The position numbers and the translations under genes are program-made. Of a stretch of DNA of 64,000 nucleotides, positions 54,427 through 62,299 are shown one piece after another. Positions within the stretch are counted from its first letter, which is position 1. Each line of letters starts with the position of its first letter. Location: positions 16,183,690-16,247,689 of the forward strand of contig CM060463.1 of assembly GCA_030544235.1 (NCBI GenBank), read 5' to 3'. This DNA comes from Lepturacanthus savala. Lineage: Eukaryota > Chordata > Actinopteri > Scombriformes > Trichiuridae. A model generated the notes under the pieces. It was not told the DNA's origin. It saw only the letters and a list, made by a program, of their open reading frames with translations, and did not search any database.

Positions 54427-57325
54427 GTGAGGTTTCATTTTATTTATTTTATTCAATCTCAGTATGTCATGAGTAGATTGTAAAGCATTTTTTTTGCTGT
54501 AGGTAGTGCCCAAAAAGCCAGATTTGTGTAATTCCCTAAAGAAATAGATCCAAATTTTGGGGAAATTCCCTTCCTTGGCAAGAGTTGGATAATAAGAAAG
54601 ACGAATGCTACCTGCATCTTATATTTAACACAAATATGATTTTAACCTGATAACCTGATATCTAACTCAGGAAAACATTCTTATACACATTTGCAAAATA
54701 ATCTTTTACAAAACCCACTTACTATCTATGCTATAGTTATTGATCAATTTCTTAAAAGGGACCCTATTTTGGATTCCTGCATCCATGTAGCCCAGAGAGC
54801 AGCTGCATGGATGCAGGGATGGTTACTATTAACTTCCACTCCTGTTATGACATCACAACAGGAGCTCTTTCTAAATGGCTTGTTTTCAGACAGGTTTTAA
54901 CAACACTGCAGAGGAGGCCAGAGCACAACAGAATGAGTTGGTGGTCTTATTTCACAGTTTGTGTATTAAGAGGAACAACAGAGACCTAAATATTTACACA
55001 CAAGCCTTGAGAAAGTGATTTTTTCATAAAAGGGCCCCTTTATGATTTCAGGTGGATTTAACTGGCCCCACAATTATGTTTGAGTAAAAAAAACATTCAA
55101 GAAACTAAACAATGTTTATTCCAAATGCTTGTAGCAAACAGTGCAGCTGCAATGTGCCTGTGGTCTCAGTCTGGTGTCTTGTTGGTGGTTATGGCTATCT
55201 CTATTAGTAAAAAAAACAAAACAAAAACACAATACTGAGTCTGTGCATTTCCCTCCCAGAGGAGCTGGAGTTCTGGGAGCTGACAGAGAACCAAGGGTGT
55301 CAGTGGAAGGTGGAGGACATGCCAGGAGACTGTGGCCACGACTTCTGCATCGACGGAGTGAGCAAATACTTTGCAACATCCTTTGAGTGAGTGCTTATTC
55401 CTTTATGTAATAATTCATTTTCATGGTCTGTTAATACCATACTTTTATGGTCCAAAAGTATCCAGTTACACCTGCAATGCAGCCTGCCTTCCCACACACT
55501 CACTCTGGAAAAAAAACACCCCGCCCCTCCCTACTGAAACACACTCTCTGTTGTGATTGGCCTAGCTCTGTTGGAAATGTCCCACCCATCAGAGAGCTGG
55601 GGTTGGCAAACAGAAGTTAAACAAAAGCACTCTGGAAGGAGGGGGCAGCTCCATGGATCCAAAGGCGGTTACTATTACCTCTCACTCCTGTTGTGATGTC
55701 ACAACAGGAGCCATTTCTGAATGGCTTGTGTTCAGCCAGGTTTCAGCAACACTACAGAGGCCAGACCACGACAGAATGAGTGGGTGGTCTTTTACAGTTT
55801 ATGTGGAGCAAGAGACCTAAATATTTACACACAAGCTCAAATGCTAATAAATTGTCAGCTACACCCTGTGTCTGCTAAACTACTGTACTGTACTTTCATA
55901 AAGCATTATAATTTACCCATGTGTCTATGTGTATATTTTTTGTCTATTTAGTACATCATTTACTTCATTTTCATGTCAAATTCAGTGTCTTGTCTCTGAA
56001 AAACGTGCGTCCTGTAGGCTGTGTCTGAAGAGGCAGGTGATTGATTTGTTGGAGGAAGGTTACACCGCAGAACAGCTGGATGCTCAGCCTTCCGTCACAG
56101 TGGAAGACTGGTAAGACGAGGTGGACGGACACACATGCACCATGTGTAGATAGCTGGAGTCAGCAAACAGTTTATACTGTGCGGCTCACTCTGCAGGTAC
56201 TGCGGGAGGACAGACTGCGGCTGCACCTATGAAATGACCGTGTGCCTGCTGGACGAGAATCACGAAGTCTTGCAGGAGTTCAAACCTGAGCCGGTGACTC
56301 TCGACCCCGACAGCGGTGACTGCTCGTGGCAACAGGTACGCAGAGAGAGGAAAAGCCTGGATTCACGGGACATGCAAGACACAGTGATTCTAAATCAAAC
56401 TAAGGGCGCTTCGTTGGTGAGCAACGAATGGTCCATTCGAACGAAAAGCGCTTAGTTACGTTTGTTTCCGTTGGTGTGAAAGTATCGGTCACACTCGGGT
56501 GCACTGAATCATGTGGATCGAGGCCTCCAAAATGAGGTGGTCTTGGTCCGCCTCTTTTTGGAGGAGAGGCGGTCCCTCGCATCAAAGGCCAGAGCTGGAG
56601 TATGTCAAGATCCGTGAGGGTTCATATGGCAAAAGCAATTCTGAAAGATAAGAAGGTCCCGAACCGCTAGGACATTTAAAAACCATTAAATGGGCCTGAA
56701 AATCAACCATAAAACATGCAAGGAACCAATGTAGTCACTTTAAAACTGGTGTAATATGATATGCTACATAGTAAAATATTTATTCACTGGTGCAGAACAA
56801 ATAATCAAACTAGTGGTGTGAAAGCGTCCTAAGGTTCCTTTGTTGTAAATAGTGCAAACATTGCTTCCATACAGTGAGTACAGAGAGTATTCAGACCCCC
56901 TTAAATTTTTCACTCTTTGGTAAATTGCAGCCATTTGCTAAAATCATTCAAGTTCATTTTTCTTATTTCATTAATGCACACACAGTTCAGTTTTTCATTT
57001 TTAATTACTCTGCAAAAAATTCAACAATTTTGTACAAAATGAACTTAAATGATTTTAATGAATTTAAATGGCTGCAATATAATAAAGAGTGGAAAAATTT
57101 AAGGTGGTCTGAAACAGAGGATCCTCACACGCCTGACTGTACAGATCATCTCTGTGCTTTTCTCTCTCTCTCTCTCTGTTTGAACTCCAGATTAGCCACA
57201 TATTTTCAGATTATGGCCCCGGATTGCGCTTCATCTCCTTTGAGCACGGAGGACAAGACAGCAAGACCTGGGACGGCTGGTATGGAGTGCGGGTCACTAT
57301 GAGCTCTGTTACTGTTGACGTCTGA
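54390..57325 (+). CDS. FBA-domain protein of the FBXO2/6/44 group, lacking an F-box
   Basis: Five coding exons (54390-54426, 55260-55386, 56018-56110, 56197-56335, 57191-57325) join in phase to 176 residues. The protein is essentially one F-box-associated (FBA) domain. It opens with MSRNLLKNPSGEEELEFWE, like RNLLRNPCGEEDLEGW of FBXO2. It keeps VSKYFATSFE, QVIDLLEEGY, the DWYCGRTDCGCTYE stretch (DWYSGRSDAGCLYE in FBXO2), ISHIFSDYGPGLRF and EHGGQD...GWYGVRVT. FBXO2/6/44 use this domain to bind N-glycans of misfolded glycoproteins for SCF ubiquitin ligases. With no F-box it should not bind SKP1 directly. NCCRP1/FBXO50 is another FBA protein without an F-box, but the sequence looks closer to FBXO2/6/44. 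Nine cysteines are unusual for the fold. All acceptors and donors are GT/AG. Function is inferred from family only. Confidence 0.88.
54797..55005. repeat. Dispersed repeat, copy A (FBA gene intron 2)
   Basis: Shares most of its length with copy B at 55643-55836: GCATGGATGCAGGGATGG, CTCCTGTTATGACATCACAA, AATGGCTTGTTTTCAG, CAGAATGAGTTGGTGGTC and GAGACCTAAATATTTACACA. It contains a near-perfect palindrome at 54839-54864 with one mismatch. Confidence 0.85.
55260..55386 (+). CDS. FBA gene exon 3
   Basis: Encodes EELEFWELTENQGCQWKVED, then MPGDCGHDFCIDGVSKYFAT and SFE. GD.G..F...VSKYFATSFE is the FBA glycan-binding face region in FBXO2-like proteins. Acceptor TCCCAG, donor GTGAGT. Confidence 0.9.
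55643..55836. repeat. Dispersed repeat, copy B (FBA gene intron 3)
   Basis: Second copy of the repeat at 54797-55005, in the same orientation. Its palindrome CTCCTGTTGTGA-TG-TCACAACAGGAG (55685-55710) is perfect. The two copies bracket exon 3. Confidence 0.85.
56018..56110 (+). CDS. FBA gene exon 4
   Basis: Encodes LCLKRQVIDLLEEGYTAEQL and DAQPSVTVEDW. In FBXO2 the matching text is WCRKAQVIDLQAEGYWEELL. Acceptor CTGTAG, donor GTAAGA. Confidence 0.9.
56197..56335 (+). CDS. FBA gene exon 5
   Basis: Encodes YCGRTDCGCTYEMTVCLLDE and on to DSGDCSWQQ. It holds five of the nine cysteines. Acceptor CTGCAG, donor GTACGC. Confidence 0.9.
56401..56832. mobile_element. hAT-type MITE, about 430 bp
   Basis: The left end TAAGGGCGCTT resembles TTAGGACGCTT, the reverse complement of the right end. 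GTGTGAAAG occurs internally and at the right end. No transposase frame. It lies in FBA gene intron 5. Confidence 0.5.
56871..57113. mobile_element. Tc1-like MITE, about 243 bp
   Basis: The left end ACAGTGAGTACAGAGAGTAT then TCAGACCCCCTTAAATTTTT matches the ends of a fish Tc1-like family. The right side has GAACTTAAATGATTTTAA and TTTAAGGTGGTCTGAA, the inverted copy. The interior is deleted. It ends 77 bases before FBA exon 6. Confidence 0.75.
57191..57325 (+). CDS. FBA gene exon 6 with stop codon
   Basis: Encodes ISHIFSDYGPGLRFISFEHG and GQDSKTWDGWYGVRVTMSSV before TVDV and TGA. The loop KTWDGW keeps the tryptophan of the FBXO2 Tyr-Trp-Lys glycan-contact triplet but changes both neighbours. 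Acceptor CTCCAG. Confidence 0.92.
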   Translation: MSHIFSDYGPGLRFISFEHGGQDSKTWDGWYGVRVTMSSVTVDV

Positions 57326-57720
57326 ACAAGAGGCGGGAAAAAGCGTAAGGAGAAGGGAATGAAGTAATACTGAAAGGTGAAGGAGGGTGGAGAGTCTTAT
57401 GATGGCTCCACAGTGTTTCGAGAGGACCAGCTTTGTGCAGCTAGCTTGCACCTCTGTACTTTTCGCGCATTTGCAGTTGATGCTGTGGAAACATAACGCT
57501 GCTGCTAACACCGCCACTAAACACCAACACGGCAACTCAGCTTTACTAACTCTTCAATCTTAAAATGGCTGCTCGCAACCATTACTGAGCACAGCTGCAA
57601 CACAATCATCTGTTAAAACTTATTCCCTTTGCACAGTGACATTATGGTGGGCGGGGCGGGGGGGGCGTAAAGCAATCAACTGGTTTGTCGTTCAAATGGG
57701 ATTAAAGGTCATGATGAAAC
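57326..57720 (+). terminator. FBA gene 3' untranslated region, candidate poly(A) signal
   Basis: ATTAAA at 57701-57706 is the nearest variant polyadenylation hexamer downstream of the stop. A G-rich run (GGGCGGGGCGGGGGGGGCG, 57651-57666 region) precedes it. The assignment is tentative. Confidence 0.45.
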
Positions 57721-58479
57721 AAAGTGTCGACTACATCATTGCTTTTTTTTTTGGTCAAATTGAACTTTCATTTAAAGAATTATTTGAATTAATTTGTTGA
57801 ATTGTTATAATTTACATAAAATGTGGTCATACATCATATAAGTATTAATTACCTGACTGCATTTACTCACTGCTGTATGAGTTGATGGGGATCAGACATG
57901 TAGCCTCAACTATGACTACCATTTATATTAGTATATGGATTTGAACACTTCATAAAAACAGATTAAAAACTTTAATTTTCATTAAATCAAAACTGTAGAA
58001 TTCAAGTTTGATTTGAGTTTGCATGACTTTTTTTTTTAAATAAGTATTGTGCTGTCATCATACATAAATAGTTATTTAGAGTGACAGTGACGATAAAATG
58101 CAATATTAATTCATATACAAGCCAGCTGTTGTACAATGTCATTCACAATTCAGGGGGCATCATTAACACTGGCACATTAGGGCACACTCTGTTTCATAGC
58201 TGCAACGGGCAGTAAACAAAAGACCACAACAGCCATAACTGCTCCTTTTCTCCCCGAAGAATATTACTTTTCAGGCCATGAAATTCAAATTTATCTAAAT
58301 GGTAGAACATTAACACCAACCTCCCTCAGTGTGATTGTCTGTGAAAGCTGCCGGACTCACATTCCATCCTCTGAATTTAACTCTTGGACAGTCTTCAACT
58401 GTCTGTTTCTGCAGCGTTTAACTCTCAGAACACTTTTTGCATTTTTCAAAACTATTATGAGCAGTTATGGAAAGTCATA

Positions 58480-58987
58480 CTCAAGTGTTTATTGCCCCTT
58501 TCTGTCAATAAAACACCGAAAACTCTTGTCCTGCTCTTCCTCCTCTGAATCTGTGACTGAATCAAAGTCTTTCACTTGTAGCTGAAGCTACCGGCCAATT
58601 GGCTTTTACACATTTCTCAGCTGCTTACGCTGGTGACTGCAAGTGAGTCTATGTGGCTCATATCTTTGCATCGTCAAAACCTCAACGCATGTAAATAAGA
58701 ATTTTGACAGTGCAGTAAACAGAACATGCAGCTCAGTTTACTGGATTCATGACTTAGATGTGGCACATTTTGATCTCAGTGTTTTGGAAACATTTCCCCT
58801 TTAGCTTTTCGCTAACAAGTGTTACTTATAACAGAAATACTTTTGGGCACATTCAAGCAGGCGTATTCAGACAGAACGTCAGTACAACATCTAGAGCAGA
58901 GACTGTCTGGTTCAATAGTGCGTGGCTGGTTGGATGTTGGTCAACAGTGTGTGGTCCTGGTCCAGATGACAGAGGAAGGCTCAACTC
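58480..58987 (-). terminator. svbp: svbp 3' untranslated region, candidate poly(A) signal
   Basis: TTTATT at 58488-58493 reads AATAAA on the minus strand, about 500 bases after the stop codon. No canonical hexamer closer to the stop was noticed. The opposite-strand TCAATAAAAC at 58505-58514 is not used in this reading. Confidence 0.4.
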
Positions 58988-59074
58988 TCATTCTCCTTGT
59001 GACTGCATCTGTTTACAGAAGGACTCAAACTGCTGTTGCTCCAATTCCGTCATCACCTTGTTCAAAGCATAGAT
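58988..59074 (-). CDS. svbp: svbp exon 3 with stop codon
   Basis: The acceptor CATTTACAG on the minus strand precedes ATCTATGCTT. It encodes IYALNKVMTELEQQQFESFC and KQMQSQGE, then TGA at 58990-58988. Confidence 0.95.
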   Translation of the reverse strand: MYALNKVMTELEQQQFESFCKQMQSQGE

Positions 59075-59765
59075 CTGTAAATGAAGAAGGGACAGGAAGA
59101 AATCCAATGATGGTACAATGCTATGTCGGTCAGACTAGTGGAGATTAATCAGATTGAAGCCTAAGAACTGAAGAAGGCCTTGGATAAAAGGCGAAATGTC
59201 GACCCAGACAAATACAAGGCCAACTTCCTATGAGTCGATTTGAGAGAGAGAACTACGAGCTGGATGAATGAGAATATTCATCCAGGTCGTAGCCCCCCCC
59301 CCCTTTTGAAAAACTGAAAGGGATAGAATATGGCTAAATAATCCGGATTTAGTTACCAACATGGAAAAACTGTGCTTTATTCACTTCATCAAAAATGGGG
59401 AGAATCTTGGGAACCCCTCCCCAATATCTGTGTTCAAGATGACCCAATTGGTTATTATATTATTACATACTTTCCCTTATTGTTTTGTCTTATGCTTGTT
59501 GTGCTACAATTGTCATTCTAATGTGGATCTGTGCTTTATCAGTGGTATAAAAACGTGTTTGCACTATCTATTATGCTACATAGTGTGTTTAAGTGTCTGT
59601 GACACATGATAGAACTGTATGTTATTTCCTGTGTGTGTGTTTTGCTGTCACCTCTGCTCTCTGCCGTTGTTTAAGCTCCTGCTGTGCAGATTTCTGCTTG
59701 GCTCTGTCTCCTCTGGTCGGGGTAGAGTTCAGTTTGGGTTTATCTTTACGGCAGGCGGGCTCCAT
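58988..59765 (-). CDS. svbp: Small vasohibin-binding protein, SVBP
   Basis: Two minus-strand coding exons (59765-59652 and 59074-58988) join in phase 0 to 66 residues, the same length as human SVBP. The protein opens MEPACRKDKPKLNSTPTRGD, continues KQKSAQQELKQRQRAE, which is identical in remembered human SVBP, then IYALNKVMTELEQQQFESFC and KQMQSQGE. SVBP is the small helical partner that stabilises VASH1 and VASH2 and is required for their removal of C-terminal tyrosine from alpha-tubulin. The start ACCATGG is an excellent Kozak context. The intron has GTGAC donor and TTACAG acceptor on the minus strand. The gene converges with the FBA gene. It is hidden because both exons are short and larger chance frames run opposite. 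Confidence 0.95.
59150..59312. repeat. Dispersed repeat in svbp intron 2
   Basis: ACTGAAGAAGGCCTTGGATA followed by AAAGGCGAAATGTCGACC is a motif seen often in fish repeats ('ctgaagaagcc.cttggat.aaaggcgaaacgtc'). It is followed by GGATGAATGAGAATATTCAT and a run of ten C at 59296-59305. Confidence 0.5.
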
Positions 59766-59771
59766 GGTAAC
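59652..59771 (-). CDS. svbp: svbp exon 2 with start codon
   Basis: On the minus strand the acceptor CTCTCAG precedes GTTACCATGG; ATG occupies 59765-59763. It encodes residues 1-38, ending KQRQRAE, with donor GTGACAGC. Only six bases of 5' UTR are in this exon. Confidence 0.93.
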
Positions 59772-60069
59772 CTGAGAGATTATTTAAGGTATGATTGTAT
59801 CCATTTAATGCATAGTTCAGCTGTTCTCCAACAATAAAAAAGGTACAAAGTCACCTAAAACAATTACGAGGTTTCCAATTCTCACAGAACGTGAAAGTAG
59901 TGACAATACCTCAATAATCCAGCTAGAAAATTCACTTTTGTAATCAGCGGAGAGCGAAAAGACTAGTAACTTCTACGTGTCTAGTTAGCACGTTAGCTTC
60001 TGTCGCTAGCTGAACCTCTGTTCAGTCTAACTACCGAACATATTTAAGTCCAGATAATGATGCACTTAC

Positions 60070-60210
60070 CGTGAAATATAACCGACGGCTAACGGTATTA
60101 ATAATATAATAATAATATTAACGTTGGAGTTAACAGGAAAGTGCAGCGATTAGTCAAAACAGCTGTTCCCAATGTGTCACCAATAAACATATCCGTGTTT
60201 AGCTGCTAAA
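60070..60210 (-). promoter_or_regulatory. svbp: Candidate svbp 5' untranslated exon and promoter
   Basis: On the minus strand GGTTATATTTCACG is followed by a strong donor, GTAAGTGC, at 60069-60062. Splicing from here to the acceptor at 59772 would give a normal leader. No TATA box is obvious upstream. The exon's right limit is unknown. Confidence 0.5.
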
Positions 60211-60227
60211 CCTTCGTACAAAGGTTC

Positions 60228-60332
60228 CGCTTTTTCTTCTTCTGTGTTTTAATGCGGTAGTTTCATTGATGTAGATCAAAGGGTTTACATTGCATTACCA
60301 CCATCTAGTGGTGTGAACTGAGGATTGGAGTT
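60228..60332. repeat. CTTCTTCTGTGTTTTAATG-type dispersed repeat
   Basis: TTTTCTTCTTCTGTGTTTTA, GGGTTTACATTGCATTACCA and CCATCTAGTGGTGTG match a fish repeat that commonly reads '...gcattaccgccacctactgg'. It abuts the proposed svbp promoter. Confidence 0.5.
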
Positions 60333-60673
60333 TATTCCGACTGAAATAGAAGATTCCTTTACTTGGTTTATTTAATATGTTTGTATTTTTAGTTGTATTT
60401 ATTAATTTTCCTATTGATTCATATAATCAATGACTCTGAATTATTTTCACTTGTTATGTATGATATATATCATGTATTTTTTCACGGTTTCCAAGAGATG
60501 TGATTCTTTTTTCATATTAATGATGAATTTTCAATTCAATTTCAATAAAGACCCTCTTCATAATTTCTTCCTATTTTCTCTTTGTATTAGTTTTATCATT
60601 GCACTCATTTCTTCTTCACTTGATTGTCTTGTCTAATGCAGCTTCAAACCGTTTTGGCTTATGATCCCTTAAA

Positions 60674-60876
60674 CAGGGATGTCAAACTGCAATCCTGGAG
60701 GGCCGGTGTGGGTGCAGGATTCTGTTCCAATCAAGGAGTCATACACCTGATTCTACTAATGAAGGCCTTGGTAATGGCTCTAGAGATTGATTAGTAGAAT
60801 CAGGTGTGTTACTTCTCAGTTGGAACTAAATCCTGCACCCACAGCAGCCCTCAAGGATCAGGATTGCCCACCCCTG
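60674..60876. mobile_element. hAT-type MITE, 203 bp
   Basis: The left end CAGGGATGTCAAACTGCAAT-CCTGGAGGGCC pairs with the reverse complement of the right end, CAGGGGTGGGCAATCCTGAT-CCTTGAGGGC. The inner GGTGTGGGTGCAGGATT and AATCCTGCACCCACAG also pair, so the element is nearly one long hairpin. Confidence 0.8.
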
Positions 60877-61081
60877 ACCTAGGACCCTCCTCCCCTTTTT
60901 ACAATACCAGTGCTTCTCAAAGTGAGGACCATAGACACCCAGATGTTCCCCAACCAAAGGAAAATCATTTAGTTCCACTATATTCAATCCATAAGTAACA
61001 CAGAATGTGACAGAATCTATGATTTTTTTTTTAAGTACACAGCCTACGCACCACGCAAGTTTCATTATCTACCAGGTAAAT

Positions 61082-61297
61082 CAGAGCTGTCCAGCCCTAC
61101 TCCTGGAGAGCTACTGTCCTGCTGGTTTTAGGAATCTCCCCACTCCTACACACCTGATTCTAATTAACGAGCATTGACAAGCTTCAGCTACTTATAACGA
61201 GTTGATAATTAGGATCAGGTGTGTTGGAGTGGGGAGATTCCTAAAACATGCAGGATGGAAGCTGGAAGCTCTCCAGAAGAAGGATTGGGCAGCCCTG
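61082..61297. mobile_element. hAT-type MITE, 216 bp, second copy type
   Basis: CAGAGCTGTCCAGCCCTACT-CCTGGAGAG pairs with the reverse complement of the right end, CAGGGCTGCCCAATCCTTCT-TCTGGAGAG. The inner TTTTAGGAATCTCCCCACTC and GAGTGGGGAGATTCCTAAAA are exact inverted copies. It is related in end structure to 60674-60876. Confidence 0.8.
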
Positions 61298-62049
61298 AGT
61301 TAAATGAAAGAGGACTTAAAACTTCAATAGAAATAGTAAGTCACAAAAAATAAAGCACAAAAATAGTGGAAAGCTTAGAAACAGCAATTAGTGTGTCAGA
61401 AATGTATATTTCTCTCCTGCCCAATCATCTTGCTAAGACTTTTTAGGTTAATCCAGCAACCTGTTGTGGGGTTTTGACCCCCAACTTGAAAACCGACGGT
61501 GTAATGTATTTATATAATCTCATCTCCAGCTCTTCACATTCACACAGCACACTAAACCCATGTATCAAAAACATCCCTTCTTGTCCACGATCATTACAGT
61601 TTTCATCTGTCAATACAGTCACTGTAATATTAATCTTTACAACAAGGCTTGACTGTATACAATGTGCTATAATGTAGGTTACTCTTCTGGATTAAATAAA
61701 CATTTTATCACATTTCTATATTTTCTCATGTTTTTGACCACATCCAACATTATGCAGTATGACCTTTGACTATCCAATAAAGTACTGTACTTTGTTTTGT
61801 GAACTCAATATTTTTTTTTTAATTAGGAATAAATCACCCAACTCCAAATCTTGTCAATTTAAACCAAACTTGCTTGGCTAAATATTATGTTTAAATCAGA
61901 AAAAGTAAAAAAGCTACATCACATGTATTGTGTAAGAGTTGACGGTAGTGTGGATATATAAATAAGTGTAATTCTATACATACTTTGTATTTACCAATTC
62001 ACTTCATAAAAGTTCTAAATAAAATCAACACTTGTCATCAGCACTCGTT

Positions 62050-62252
62050 GCCTTTGAAACAGCAGCTGTTCTCCTCAGAACACCTGCACACAGTTTTTCA
62101 AGGTACTTGGCAGGTCGGTTGTTCCTGCATCTTGGAGAAGTTGCCACAGTTCCTCAGTGGATTTATGCACCTCAGCTGCTTCTGTCTCTCCTTATAATCC
62201 CAGACCGACTCCATAATTGTGAGATCGGGTTTCTGTTGGGGAAGTACCATTT
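62050..62252 (-). pseudogene. Tc1-like transposase C-terminal fragment
   Basis: Minus-strand reading gives degenerate versions of a Tc1-type C-terminus: a region after the expected SPDLN motif, then KSTEELWQLLQDAG, a DLPSTL-like stretch for LPAKYLEKL, and NCVQV for LCAGV, with frame shifts and a stop. The DDE catalytic residues are not present. It is a decayed relic in intergenic DNA. Confidence 0.6.
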
Positions 62253-62299
62253 GTACCATCGATTGCATATTGGATTCAAATATCTAAACCCTAAAACTT

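Noticed and set aside
56874..57302. 142-codon plus-strand frame
   Set aside because: It runs from the Tc1-like MITE into FBA exon 6 in the wrong frame; the true exon reads ISHIFSDYGPG.
58758..59148. Plus-strand frames of 104-109 codons
   Set aside because: They are antisense to svbp exon 3; the minus strand gives the conserved protein with splice sites.
59593..59837. Plus-strand frames of 60-72 codons rich in Cys/Leu
   Set aside because: They are antisense to svbp exon 2.
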